DNA of 64,000 nt from Thermoproteota archaeon (GCA_027491395.1 JAOZFI010000041.1:62001-126000), one strand, 5' to 3'. Shown: positions 42,016 to 50,985, numbered from the stretch's first letter. The notes: generated from the letters alone by a model not told the origin. A program made the numbers and translations.

Positions 42016-42676
42016 AGCTCTCTCCCGGTTTCAGAGCTATCACTTCACAGTCCAGACCCTCCTCCCTGAGCAACTCCCTCAGTTCCTCCGGCCTGCCCTT
42101 GAGGACCGGGAATGTCTCGTAGTGCATGGGAATCACCTTCTTAACTCCGAGAAGCTCTATAGCCTTGGCTGCCTCGAGGGGCCCCATCACGAAGTGACCA
42201 CCTATGGGCAGAAGCGCCAGATCTGGCCTGTACAGCTCACCTATTAACTTCATGTCGTAGAAGACGCCCGTATCACCAGCGTGATATATTCTCTTACCGT
42301 CTAACTCCACCACGACACCAGTAGGGGCTCCAATGGGACTGCTGTGGACGGCGGTCGTCAGGACCATCCTCACTCCATCTACCTCGAAGAATCCACCTAT
42401 GTTAGCTCCCACGGTCTTCTCGACACCTCTGTTCCCGGCCTCCATCGCGATCTCGTAGATACTAACGATTGTTCCTCCATGGGATTTCGCCAGCTTAACG
42501 GCGTCGTCGAGACCGTGATCCCCATGAGCGTGCGTCACCACGTAGATATCAGCTCCCTTACACTGGTCTATTGATATAGGGGACTGAGGGTTGCCCTCTA
42601 TCCATGGATCTATGAGCACCCTCTTACTGCCCTCCAGTAGGAAGGCCGAGTGTCCTAAGAATGTGACCTTGACCAT
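42005..42676 (-). CDS. UPF0173 metal-dependent hydrolase
   Basis: This 223-residue MBL-fold protein has a complete THAHGDH motif and the family's FLGHSAFLLEG start, HSSPIGAPTG, YHAGDTGVFYDM, LPIGGHFVMGP and IPMHYETFP. It is a probable two-metal hydrolase of unknown substrate; UPF0173 members are widespread. A GGGGTGAT ribosome-binding sequence precedes ATG 42676. The SpeD-like gene follows with overlap, implying one transcript. Confidence 0.9.
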   Translation of the reverse strand: MVKVTFLGHSAFLLEGSKRVLIDPWIEGNPQSPISIDQCKGADIYVVTHAHGDHGLDDAVKLAKSHGGTIVSIYEIAMEAGNRGVEKTVGANIGGFFEVDGVRMVLTTAVHSSPIGAPTGVVVELDGKRIYHAGDTGVFYDMKLIGELYRPDLALLPIGGHFVMGPLEAAKAIELLGVKKVIPMHYETFPVLKGRPEELRELLREEGLDCEVIALKPGESYEL

Positions 42677-42716
42677 CTTATCACCCCGCAGGGAGTCCCA
42701 CGGAAAGAGATAACTC

Positions 42717-43373
42717 TTACTCCCGCCAACCCATCGCGCGCTTCAGCCTCTCTAAGATGCTCCTTCTCCTTTCCCTCTTAGTATCCCTCTCTACCCTCGA
42801 GAGGGCCGTGAGGATTTTCGTCCTTATGGAGCTCCTCTTCTCAACCCTCAGCATCCCAGCTAGGAAGGCGAAGACGTCATCCTTAGACGCGTTCTTCGAG
42901 AGGGAAGTTACGAGGGCCTCCCTGACCTTAGGAGAGGGGTCCTCCCTGAATGTCCTCAGCAGTTCTAAGGGAACCTCTCCCTCGTCGAAGAGCTTGGAAG
43001 CGCACTTGAGGTATGCCACCCTCACCTCAGGATTGGGATCCTCAGCCCAGTTCCTCAGCGATTCAATGGTCTCCCTGTCACATATCTCACGGAGAACCAG
43101 CAAAGCGAGGTCCCCTAAGACTCCATCGACGAGCTGTTCCCTCAGTATATTGAGAAGGGCGTCCTTAGTTAACTGCTTTGTAATGTATCCTTCTAGAGCC
43201 CTAGCCAATCTGAGCATCTCGGAGGCCATGCGCTCGTCGCAGACACCTTCTTCCTCACATTCTCTTATAATCTTCAGAATAACATTCATCCCATTATCTA
43301 AATCTCCTGATAACAATTGTGAAATTGAATTATACAACACTTGAACGTAGTGCTCAAACCTTTCTGAAGCCAT
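42717..43373 (-). CDS. HEAT-like helical-repeat protein
   Basis: About 218 residues of antiparallel helices. HEAT-like units are visible around NWAEDPNPEVRVAYLKCASKL, FREDPSPKVREALVTSLSKN and MLRVEKRSSIRTKILTALSRV. Such repeats serve protein-protein contacts. The N-terminal 90 residues are helical without a clear repeat, and the C-terminus is basic (RDTKRERRR). The start is ATG 43373, 27 nt from a TATA element shared with the tetraether-synthase-like gene; 43391 lies too close upstream. Partner unknown. Confidence 0.7.
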   Translation of the reverse strand: MASERFEHYVQVLYNSISQLLSGDLDNGMNVILKIIRECEEEGVCDERMASEMLRLARALEGYITKQLTKDALLNILREQLVDGVLGDLALLVLREICDRETIESLRNWAEDPNPEVRVAYLKCASKLFDEGEVPLELLRTFREDPSPKVREALVTSLSKNASKDDVFAFLAGMLRVEKRSSIRTKILTALSRVERDTKRERRRSILERLKRAMGWRE

Positions 43374-43393
43374 CTGACCTAACTGGCGCAAGC

Positions 43394-43405
43394 GTTTATT
43401 ATAAG
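43394..43405. promoter_or_regulatory. Shared divergent TATA element, HEAT gene / tetraether-synthase-like gene
   Basis: GTTTATTATAAG is 27 nt from the HEAT ATG and about 26 nt from the forward start site expected before GTG 43436. It is the only AT-rich element in the 62-bp spacer. Confidence 0.55.
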
Positions 43406-43435
43406 TTGACCACCACTATCCTGCGGTGATAAAAG

Positions 43436-45178
43436 GTGGTTGTGGAAATACCGGCGCCGCGGTTCATTGAAGTCGATGGTAGGAAGATTGCAATAGGCGG
43501 TCCGCGGCCGAAGCTCAGGGAGGGGGAGAAATTACTCAGACATACATCATCGGTGTGTCCGGTTTGCTATAGGTTACTACCCGCAATCATATTCGAGAGG
43601 GATGGGGCTGTTTACATAAGGAAGGAGTGCCCCGAGCACGGAGAGTTCGAAGACCTTTACTGGGGAGATGCCGAGATGTTCAAGAGGGCCATGGAGTTCG
43701 AGGTTCCCGGAAGGGGGATCTACCCCCCCCACACCGAACTCCTCGCCCCATGTCCCTTCTCCTGCGGCATATGCCCGGCCCACCAGAACACGACGGCCCT
43801 AGCGAACTTGGTGGTGACCAACAGGTGTAACCTCGATTGCTGGTACTGCTTTTTCTACGCCGAGAAGGCCGGTTACGTGTATGAACCCACCTTGGAGGAG
43901 ATAGATAAGATGGTAGATCTCCTCATAAAGGAGAAGCCAGCCCATGGGAATGCCATCCAGATAACGGGCGGAGAGCCCACCCTGAGGGAGGATCTGGTTG
44001 AGATAGTTAGGCTCCTCAGGAGGAAGGGCATCACTCACATACAACTCAACACCCAGGGCATCATCTTCGTGGAGAAACCTTGGCTCATGAGGGAGCTGAG
44101 GGAAGCAGGGGTCAACACTATATACATGAGCTTCGATGGAGTCACCCCTGAAGCCAACCCCAAGAACCACTGGGAGATCCCGTACATACTAGAGGCCGCC
44201 AGGAAGGCGGGCATGACGAGTTTAGTGCTCGTTCCCACCGTGATAAAGGGGATAAATGATCACGAGGTAGGTGACATGGTCAGGTTCGCCGCCTACAATA
44301 TAGATGTCGTCAGAGGAGTGAATTACCAGCCGGTCTCCCTCACCGGACAGATGCCCAAGGCCGAGAGGGAGAAGTATAGGATAACTATCCCAGATGTCAT
44401 AAGGAAGATAGAGGAGCAGACCGATGGACAGATATACAGGGAGGCTTGGTATCCGGTTCCGTTCACCGTGGCCGTGAGCGAGTTCATCGAGGCCGTGACC
44501 GGCGAGCCCAAGCTCATGATGACCAATCACCCCGCCTGCGGGATGGCCACCTACGTCTTCCCAGTGTTCGAGAGGGTCGATGGTAAGAAGAGGGTAACTA
44601 GATTCATCCCGATAACGGACTTCGTTGATGTAGATGGCTTTTATCAGTTCCTCAAGGAAAAGGCTAGGGAGATCAAGGAGGAGCACAAGAACAGGTGGCT
44701 CACCCTCCTCAAGGTGGTAGCTAAACTCCCAAGTTTCATAGAGAAGGACAAGCAACCCCCAGGCATTAACCTCATCGGAATACTCAGGAAGATAATACTC
44801 CAGAGGAGCTATAAGGCGCTAGGAGAGTTCCACTACAAGTCGCTCTTCTTGGGAATGATGCACTTCATGGACCTGTACAACTACGATGTCCAGAGGGTGA
44901 TGAGGTGTGACATACACTATCTCTCTCCTGATGGTAGGGTAATACCCTTCTGTACCTACAACGTGCTCTCTGACCTCTACAGGGACAAGATAATCAAGGA
45001 GTACTCGATGAGCTTCGAGGAATACGAGCGCAAGTACGGAAAGGGATTGATAGGCGCTGAGAGTAAGTACAGGAGGGACATTCCAAAGCTGGAGAATACT
45101 GAGATATACGTGAGAACCTACGAGCCCTTCTTCCACAAGTTCAGAAGGCTTCCCGCTATAGTGAGGAAATCCCAGTGA
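43436..45178 (+). CDS. Tetraether synthase (Tes)-like radical SAM protein
   Basis: Cysteine blocks appear in the order known for MJ0619/Tes: CPVC (41-44) with CPEHG (65), CPFSCGICPAH (106-115), radical SAM CNLDCWYC (131-138), the GGEPTLRE strand, later CGMATYVFP, and C-terminal MRCDIHYLSPDGRVIPFC. Tes joins two archaeal diether lipids through their chain ends to make membrane-spanning GDGT lipids, using several Fe-S clusters. At 580 residues it is of family size. A geranylgeranyl reductase follows after 6 nt, which strongly supports a lipid role. The start is GTG 43436 or 43442, behind GGTGAT. Confidence 0.85.
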   Translation: MVVEIPAPRFIEVDGRKIAIGGPRPKLREGEKLLRHTSSVCPVCYRLLPAIIFERDGAVYIRKECPEHGEFEDLYWGDAEMFKRAMEFEVPGRGIYPPHTELLAPCPFSCGICPAHQNTTALANLVVTNRCNLDCWYCFFYAEKAGYVYEPTLEEIDKMVDLLIKEKPAHGNAIQITGGEPTLREDLVEIVRLLRRKGITHIQLNTQGIIFVEKPWLMRELREAGVNTIYMSFDGVTPEANPKNHWEIPYILEAARKAGMTSLVLVPTVIKGINDHEVGDMVRFAAYNIDVVRGVNYQPVSLTGQMPKAEREKYRITIPDVIRKIEEQTDGQIYREAWYPVPFTVAVSEFIEAVTGEPKLMMTNHPACGMATYVFPVFERVDGKKRVTRFIPITDFVDVDGFYQFLKEKAREIKEEHKNRWLTLLKVVAKLPSFIEKDKQPPGINLIGILRKIILQRSYKALGEFHYKSLFLGMMHFMDLYNYDVQRVMRCDIHYLSPDGRVIPFCTYNVLSDLYRDKIIKEYSMSFEEYERKYGKGLIGAESKYRRDIPKLENTEIYVRTYEPFFHKFRRLPAIVRKSQ

Positions 45179-45184
45179 GCCAAA

Positions 45185-46342
45185 TTGTACGACGTAGCTG
45201 TTGTGGGTGCCGGCCCTACTGGGGCCGCCCTATCTCATTTCCTGTCCTCCAAGGGGTTCACGGTACTCGTCATAGAGAAGGATCCACAGCCCGGGATTAG
45301 AACCATCTGTGGCGAGTATCTGCCAGATCCTAGTTCACTCAAGTTGGAGGGAGATGTCGCCTCGGCCTATTTGGACTTTTTCGAACCGTTCATCGTGCAC
45401 AGAATGGAAAGGATAGTGATGGAGATAGGGAACAGGGAATTCGAGACCAATTATGCTGGATACTCCGTGGATAGGAGGGCAATGATCGTCTCTAGGCTAG
45501 AAGAGTCCTTGGCAGAGGGAACCATCCTCAAAACTGGAGAGGCTTTCATCACGGCTCGGTTCGTGGATGATGCTTACGAGGTGAGGACGTCCAAGGACAG
45601 GTACAGGGCGAGGTACCTAGTAGGGGCGGATGGATTCGATAGCAGAGTTGCCAAGCTGATAAACGGGAGTACAACACTCAAGTGCGACGATCTTGCGCTA
45701 GCCTTCTCCACTGAGGTCACGATGGAGATGAATGAGCCTGACGTGATGAGGTTAGTGATAAGCGAGTCATTGGCTCCAGGTACCTACGCTTGGGTTATCC
45801 CTAGGTCCGAGAACACTGCGAACGTTGGGGTTGGTGTCAGGCTCAATATGATCAACGGGTTTGACCCCAAGAGAGCTCTCAAGGAACATCTTGCTAGGCT
45901 GAATGCAACGGTCGAACCTGAGCTCAGGGGCAGATACGTCCCGGCCGGGGGCATGCTAGGCAAGGTTCAAGAAGGGGGAATTTTCCTCGCAGGAGATTCG
46001 GCTGGCATGACGGTTCCCTCCAACGGTGGGGGCATGCATACGGGCATAATAGCCGCATACCTCTTAACCAGATCGCTGGCGGATGACAGGCCGGAGGGCT
46101 ACGTGCCCTCCGTTGACAGGGTAGTTAGGCCGATGGTGGACACGGGCCTCATCCACAGGAGGGCCGCCGACTTCCTGCTGAGGACTGGCCTCCTGTGGAG
46201 AACCCTAAGGTTTCTACCCCATTCTTTAGTCGAGGAAGTGATAAGGGTGGAGCGCGGGCCATATTATCCCCTGCTCAAACTACTTTCCTCGCTCTACGGG
46301 CAAGTAAGGGGCAAAGTCGGTAGCTATCCAGCCTGTAGATAG
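45185..46342 (+). CDS. Geranylgeranyl reductase-family flavoprotein
   Basis: This 385-residue FAD protein has VVGAGPTGAALSHFL (about 6-20), an ERxR-like segment before CGEYLPD, and a second FAD motif GGIFLAGDSAGMTVPSNGGGM. Archaeal relatives saturate the double bonds of geranylgeranyl lipid chains. It starts at TTG 45185, 6 nt after the Tes-like gene, so saturation and cross-linking of chains may be co-regulated. Its 3' end overlaps a convergent gene by 68 bp. Confidence 0.9.
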   Translation: MYDVAVVGAGPTGAALSHFLSSKGFTVLVIEKDPQPGIRTICGEYLPDPSSLKLEGDVASAYLDFFEPFIVHRMERIVMEIGNREFETNYAGYSVDRRAMIVSRLEESLAEGTILKTGEAFITARFVDDAYEVRTSKDRYRARYLVGADGFDSRVAKLINGSTTLKCDDLALAFSTEVTMEMNEPDVMRLVISESLAPGTYAWVIPRSENTANVGVGVRLNMINGFDPKRALKEHLARLNATVEPELRGRYVPAGGMLGKVQEGGIFLAGDSAGMTVPSNGGGMHTGIIAAYLLTRSLADDRPEGYVPSVDRVVRPMVDTGLIHRRAADFLLRTGLLWRTLRFLPHSLVEEVIRVERGPYYPLLKLLSSLYGQVRGKVGSYPACR

Positions 46343-47393
46343 GATCCTCACACTCATCACATACCAAGACTACATCGAACTCGCTGGAATATGCCAGAGA
46401 ATCCTCAATCGACGTGATTATCCCCCCTCCTCTCCTCAAGGAAGAGATGAGCCATCTGATCTCGTCCTTTATCTGGTACGGTGCCCTTTCCTCCGTGAGA
46501 GGGCTGAGCAAGGGAGTGATAACCACGAAATCTCTCCTCTCGTAGGCAACTGATTGGAGCAAGGTGATCAAGGAGGTCGCATCCTTGCCCGCAGTTGATA
46601 GCCCTGAGGCATCTATTATCAGGACGCCCGCCACTTCGGGCAGCGCCTCATGCAGCAAAGATCCATCCTCACCGAACAGCTGTCTCAGCAGAGACCTACC
46701 TGGCTCCGGGATCCTTATGTCATCTAGCAGTGAGACGTCACCCGTCTTCAGGACCTCACTTATAACGGAAGGATTCACTCCGATCAGGTAAGAGAGGAGG
46801 AGAGATGCCGTCATGTAATAGGATGGCCCGAGACTACCAGCATGGCTGAATCTGAGATCTTCTGGCCTAGCGATCTTAATTTCAGTGTTTTTCAGCCTAT
46901 CAGCAGCGTCACCGCTCCAGTCGACTAGGATCACCCTCCTATTGGTGGAGATGAGGGAGGCCAGCGATATCGCTAGGGAACTTGCCAGACCTACGGATTT
47001 GCAGACAGTTAGTACCGACTTGAACGAGAGAGATAACAGGTCCTGCTCACTCTGATGCTCGTCCTCTTCCCTCATCTCATCTTTAGAGATCGACATCGTG
47101 GAGATGAAGGTGAGCAGCAGCAATAGGGGGAATAGTAGTGACCCCAAGGCTAGAGGGACGTAGTACCTCAGATCAACGTTACCTCTGATCCTGAAACCAA
47201 AATAGAAGAGAATACTCGCTATGGAGATGTTAATCAATCTCTGAGGCATCCTCACAGGCCATATCCTCACAATCTCCACAGAAAGGAACAAGAACCCGAG
47301 TATCAGGAGTAGTAGGGATAGCACACCTTCAGGCCCCTTGAAGATCCTCTTGAAAAGGGAGAGTAAGGAGATCACGCCTCCAACTCTCCCCAC
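46275..47393 (-). CDS. Membrane protein of unknown function with degenerate ATPase-like domain
   Basis: I do not recognise this family. Three transmembrane helices lie at about residues 22-42, 50-67 and 75-98. A cytoplasmic part follows with strands RRVILVDWSGD (about 155) and VAGVLIIDASG (about 255), and VVLVCDE near the C-terminus. The ILVDWSG strand recalls HerA/VirB4-type ATPases, but there is no GxxxxGK(S/T) loop before it. It overlaps the upstream PEP-synthase-like gene by 22 bp, so the two form an operon with the SAM-hydroxide adenosyltransferase. Role unknown. Confidence 0.7.
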   Translation of the reverse strand: MGRVGGVISLLSLFKRIFKGPEGVLSLLLLILGFLFLSVEIVRIWPVRMPQRLINISIASILFYFGFRIRGNVDLRYYVPLALGSLLFPLLLLLTFISTMSISKDEMREEDEHQSEQDLLSLSFKSVLTVCKSVGLASSLAISLASLISTNRRVILVDWSGDAADRLKNTEIKIARPEDLRFSHAGSLGPSYYMTASLLLSYLIGVNPSVISEVLKTGDVSLLDDIRIPEPGRSLLRQLFGEDGSLLHEALPEVAGVLIIDASGLSTAGKDATSLITLLQSVAYERRDFVVITPLLSPLTEERAPYQIKDEIRWLISSLRRGGGIITSIEDSLAYSSEFDVVLVCDECEDPIYRLDSYRLCPLLARRARKVV

Positions 47394-49033
47394 TTTGATA
47401 GAAGTAGCTCTAGGTATCTGAGTTTCTCGAGGAGATACCTCATCTCAGCCCGGTGAATGACTTCCATTTGTCCCTCTACAGACTCAACGCCTAGCAGGAA
47501 GCCCTCCACTCCAGCGGACAGGGCCTCACTTATCAGATCAACCGAAGGAACCTCCTCTTTCAGATCTACCATGAGATGGTCGAAGCGGGAGGCTAGGGAG
47601 AGGGATGCACTGAACCCCTCGAGATTCACTGGCAGTACAGCGCCATCGTAGATGTCAGACAGCTCATCGGACATCAGCACCAATTCTGCCTTTCCTAAGT
47701 AGATTAAGAACTCAGAGCTCGGAGAAGACGCTGCAATAGAAAAAAGCTTTTCTTTGGCTTCCTTAGGGTTATCTGCTACCACTAACACCTTAACCTCACC
47801 TAAATCCCCTATGTTTGAGGGGTCCCTCAAGATAACGATGTGATCTCCAGGGCCTAATCCGCTCAGCTCGTCCACTTCTACGATCCAGCCGTCCACCAGC
47901 CCTCTCGGGAGTTCCGCCGGGTACCTGACGTAGATCTTGGAGGCCACCAGCGCGACCGGGGAGATCTCCACCTCCCTCGGAGCTACCTTTCCCGGGCGAG
48001 TGAGGGGCTCCGCCTTCTTCACCTCCTTTGATCTCTCCTCCTTAATTTCCCTGACTTCCCTCCTCTCCTCCAGCCAATTAATGACCTTCCTCTCCAACGG
48101 CTTAACAGGCGGCCTCTCCGGCTCCTTGTGGGCCTGTATCACGAATAGAACGTCCGTGCCCTCCTGAATTACCCACTCCATAAGAGTGGGGGTCCCCAAG
48201 ATCAGTGAGAGATCAGAGGATGTTCTAGCTATTTCCTCTATCTCCCCTCCCTTCACCGAGGGCTCCATCCACAGGTGATGGGGGACCTCCACCTCACGTA
48301 TGCCCTGAGGGCTGGGTACGAGCTTAATCTTCTTCTCACTCAGCTCACTCTCCACGACCTCCATGAGGTCCATGCTGATCCTGAACCTGTCCTTCGGAAC
48401 TCCATTCATCGATCCCCAAGTCGACTCAACTAGGATCTCATTTCTCCTCCTGGCGGGACAGCAGATGGCGATCCCACTCGATCTCGGAAAGATGACCTTC
48501 TGTATCATTATCGCTAGATCCAGATCCTCCGGATATACGCCGAGATCCATCATCCTAGCTATGGCCTTAAGTGAGAAGGAGCTACCCAGTACCCTCTGGA
48601 TGGATCTCACGATCCCTTTTTTCGTTGGCTCGTCGTACCACACGCCCATCCTGCCCTTGAGGTCCCCATCGACGAGCTCGGATGCATAAGGGGACGGTCT
48701 AGCGACAATCATTTTCTCGACATTACCTGCGATGGAGTCCATTATCCCATCCAACAGATCCTCGGGGATCGATAGGGAGCTTATCTTTGATCTGACCTCC
48801 TTCTCAAGTTCAAAGGCCTTCTCCGGCCTGTCCGAGTCCATCACTATCCTAGAGAGCTTGAAAATGTCGTGTCTTATCCCGGACTCCGACATCAACTGGG
48901 ATATCACATCGCTGGGTATGATGACAGTGAAGGGAACCCTAGCACCGGTGCCCTTCACCTTGGACAGGTTCCAAGCCTTCAACCCCACCTCCATCTCAGT
49001 GTGCTTGGGGACATCATCCAAACTGATTAGCAA
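47372..49033 (-). CDS. PEP-synthase-like ATP-grasp paralogue without phosphohistidine domain
   Basis: Residues 1-230 follow the nucleotide-binding domain of PEP synthase/PPDK: ISLDDVPKH, GLKAWNLSKVK, VPFTVIIPSDV, IVARPSPYASELVDGDLKG (canonical VRSSATAED), IMIQKVIFPRSSGIAI, and ILVESTWGSMNGV. The second Arg/Ser positions are altered (RPS). I see no GGxTSHxA phosphohistidine loop; a charged linker (about 310-355) and a C-terminal barrel-like remnant follow. It is not expected to make PEP. The start is TTG 49033: GGGGGTGAT lies just before it, and this avoids the 35-bp overlap of the 49072 reading. A membrane protein gene follows with overlap. Confidence 0.7.
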   Translation of the reverse strand: MLISLDDVPKHTEMEVGLKAWNLSKVKGTGARVPFTVIIPSDVISQLMSESGIRHDIFKLSRIVMDSDRPEKAFELEKEVRSKISSLSIPEDLLDGIMDSIAGNVEKMIVARPSPYASELVDGDLKGRMGVWYDEPTKKGIVRSIQRVLGSSFSLKAIARMMDLGVYPEDLDLAIMIQKVIFPRSSGIAICCPARRRNEILVESTWGSMNGVPKDRFRISMDLMEVVESELSEKKIKLVPSPQGIREVEVPHHLWMEPSVKGGEIEEIARTSSDLSLILGTPTLMEWVIQEGTDVLFVIQAHKEPERPPVKPLERKVINWLEERREVREIKEERSKEVKKAEPLTRPGKVAPREVEISPVALVASKIYVRYPAELPRGLVDGWIVEVDELSGLGPGDHIVILRDPSNIGDLGEVKVLVVADNPKEAKEKLFSIAASSPSSEFLIYLGKAELVLMSDELSDIYDGAVLPVNLEGFSASLSLASRFDHLMVDLKEEVPSVDLISEALSAGVEGFLLGVESVEGQMEVIHRAEMRYLLEKLRYLELLLSKWGELEA

Positions 49034-49037
49034 GACA

Positions 49038-49808
49038 TCACCCCCACCTGAACTCAATACTGTCACCCACATCGACCCCGAGGAAGTCGGCGGCGCTGCC
49101 CCTAGCTAACGAGAGTTCCAGCAGATCCGTGCTTCCTCTTATCACCAGGAGGCCCTTACCCCCGTAATGGGTGGATCTCACAGCTTTGGCCCACGAATGC
49201 GGGGTGATCACTTCGATCTTCTCCGCGCCCACCTTACCCCATCTCACGTTAGTTACCACGTTCCCGAAGCCGTCCACGTTGAGCACTTCCCCCTTAAGGT
49301 ATCTGTCTCCCTCCTCCACCTTCCACAGATCCAAAACCTCCATGGATCTCTTCCTGAATCCCAAGTCGTCGGGAGACTTGCCGCACGCTAACATCGCAGA
49401 CACGGGAGCGAAAACATCTCTCCCATCGAAGGTGCCCGTCCTCCTCTCAGCTAGACCGGTCCCCCTCATGTCTATCTTGAAGATCTCGTACTCTCCCATT
49501 TCTTGAACTACTGGCCAAAAGAGACCGTTATCCGGACCCACAAAGGTGAGAGGGCCGGCCTTCACTATTATCGGATCCCTAGCAGTTCCCACCCCGGGAT
49601 CCACAACTCCCAAGACGATGGATCCCCTCTCTATCCAACGGTACGCCTGCCAGAGGATGAATGCTCCATGCTTTATGTTGAACTTCTTGACCCCGTGAGA
49701 TATATCGACTAGATCGACCTTGGGGCACTGGGTACGGATCACTCCTTTCATTGCCCCTACGTAATAGTCCTCGGTACCGAAATCAGTGATGAGGTATATC
49801 GAGGTCAT
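49038..49808 (-). CDS. SAM hydroxide adenosyltransferase / SAM hydrolase (DUF62)
   Basis: This 256-residue protein has YLITDFGTEDYYVGAMKGVI, VLGVVDPGVGT, FVGPDNGLF, a Asp-Arg-His-like TGTFDGRDVFAP, and C-terminal VLNVDGFGNVVTNV. The family splits SAM to adenosine and methionine using water and is related to fluorinase and chlorinase. Its function in archaea may be to limit SAM or to salvage. ATG 49808 is 27 nt from the centre of a TATA shared with the small membrane protein gene. It is first in an operon with the PEP-synthase-like gene. Confidence 0.92.
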   Translation of the reverse strand: MTSIYLITDFGTEDYYVGAMKGVIRTQCPKVDLVDISHGVKKFNIKHGAFILWQAYRWIERGSIVLGVVDPGVGTARDPIIVKAGPLTFVGPDNGLFWPVVQEMGEYEIFKIDMRGTGLAERRTGTFDGRDVFAPVSAMLACGKSPDDLGFRKRSMEVLDLWKVEEGDRYLKGEVLNVDGFGNVVTNVRWGKVGAEKIEVITPHSWAKAVRSTHYGGKGLLVIRGSTDLLELSLARGSAADFLGVDVGDSIEFRWG

Positions 49809-49828
49809 CGATTAGAAGGGGTGCCATC

Positions 49829-49840
49829 CTTTTTAATTAT
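49829..49840. promoter_or_regulatory. Shared divergent TATA element, DUF62 / small membrane protein
   Basis: CTTTTTAATTAT is about 27 nt from both the reverse ATG (49808) and the forward ATG (49862), in a 53-bp spacer. Confidence 0.6.
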
Positions 49841-49861
49841 GATATGGATGGACCGAGTGCT

Positions 49862-50062
49862 ATGAGCCTAAAGGGTCTGCTGTTCTGGCTTGCTGGATCC
49901 CTAGCACTTCTCCTATCCCTATTCACGCTAGTTGCCGATGAGTACACTCTCCTATTGATATTGAGATGCCTATCATTCCTTTTCCTGTTTGGAGTCGGAG
50001 TTCTGCTCCTCATAATCGCCAAGAAACTGCTTACTCTCTCCCCACCTCCTCCCGCTGCCTGA
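49862..50062 (+). CDS. Small two-helix membrane protein
   Basis: This 66-residue protein has two hydrophobic helices (about 4-24 and 28-52) separated by a short DEYT turn, and ends in a proline-rich tail LSPPPPAA. It resembles no family known to me. The ATG at 49862 is at the predicted RNA start; the open frame from 49844 begins upstream of it. Its end overlaps the convergent thpR gene by 32 bp. Existence rests on the promoter and coherent topology, so it is moderately sure. Confidence 0.55.
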   Translation: MSLKGLLFWLAGSLALLLSLFTLVADEYTLLLILRCLSFLFLFGVGVLLLIIAKKLLTLSPPPPAA

Positions 50063-50615
50063 GCTTGACGCCGTATAACGTCTCGTATATCGGCCCCTGC
50101 GGAGTGAGGGTGCTTTTCTTGAACCTCACCTCCTTGACCTCTATGACTCCTATGTCAACATCCGAGATCCTCCTTATTATCTCAGGCAGATCGCCGGAGT
50201 AGCCTTTGACCCTAGCAATGGTTAGATGGGGCTCGAATCCCTTTGTCTCCCTTCTGAAGCCTAACTTGGCTAGGGACCTGTCGAGCTCCTTGGCCATCCC
50301 GATGAAAACGTCTCTTCCCTCATCCACACCTATCCATACGACGTTCGGCCTGCTCACCTTGGGAAAGGCTCCAACTCCTCTGAGGTGCATGGGGAAGGGC
50401 TCAAAGGATTCGAGCACCTCTCTCATGATGGAAACCACCAGCTCTATCCTCGATTCATCGACATTACCCAAGAACTTCAAGGTGAAGTGGAGGTTCTGCC
50501 TCTCCACGGGTCTGAGCTTTGCGCTCGAGGAGAGGATCTCCCTCTGGACCCTAACTATCTTGGACACTATCTCAGGATCCTCGACATCTATGGAGATGAA
50601 GCTGCGTATCCCCAC
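50031..50615 (-). CDS. thpR: RNA 2',3'-cyclic phosphodiesterase / 2'-5' RNA ligase family
   Basis: Two HxTx motifs, NLHFTLKFLG and FEPHLTIARVK, mark the 2H phosphoesterase fold. Start (IRSFISIDVED) and length (194) match ThpR. The family opens 2',3'-cyclic phosphates on RNA and can ligate tRNA halves in vitro. It follows the cupin gene by 13 nt on the same strand. Confidence 0.92.
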   Translation of the reverse strand: MGIRSFISIDVEDPEIVSKIVRVQREILSSSAKLRPVERQNLHFTLKFLGNVDESRIELVVSIMREVLESFEPFPMHLRGVGAFPKVSRPNVVWIGVDEGRDVFIGMAKELDRSLAKLGFRRETKGFEPHLTIARVKGYSGDLPEIIRRISDVDIGVIEVKEVRFKKSTLTPQGPIYETLYGVKLRQREEVGRE

Positions 50616-50628
50616 TATCTTCCCTCCT

Positions 50629-50985
50629 TCACCTGAGCTCTGGAGGTACGCCCTCGTTAGGTATCATACAGAGGAACAGAATCTCCTCATACGCGAAATA
50701 CTCGTGAGGAAGATCGGGAGGTACGTATATGACATTCCCCTCCTTGACCTCGAATTCCTGATTCCCGATCCTTATCTTCCCCCTCCCCTTCAGTACAAGG
50801 ATCTCGTGCTCCCACGGGTGGCTGTGCTCAGGTATGTGCCCTCCAGCCTCCACCCTAAATATCCTCATCGAGAAGTTGGGTGCCCCGTCCTTAGGGGAGA
50901 GCACCCACTTGATGTAGGTCTTCTCAGCTTGGGGGACCGGTTGGAAAGGGATAGAGTCGATATCCTTGATCACGGGCCGGGACAT
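50629..50985 (-). CDS. Cupin-domain protein
   Basis: This single small cupin of about 118 residues has motif 1 GGHIPEHSHPWEHEILVLKG (His, His, Glu, His metal ligands) and motif 2 GNVIYVPPDLPHEY (His). The complete ligand set predicts a bound divalent metal. A TATA-like TTTTTATACG near 51009-51018 puts the start of transcription by the ATG at 50985, so that ATG is preferred to TTG 50994. Substrate unknown. thpR follows. Confidence 0.87.
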   Translation of the reverse strand: MSRPVIKDIDSIPFQPVPQAEKTYIKWVLSPKDGAPNFSMRIFRVEAGGHIPEHSHPWEHEILVLKGRGKIRIGNQEFEVKEGNVIYVPPDLPHEYFAYEEILFLCMIPNEGVPPELR

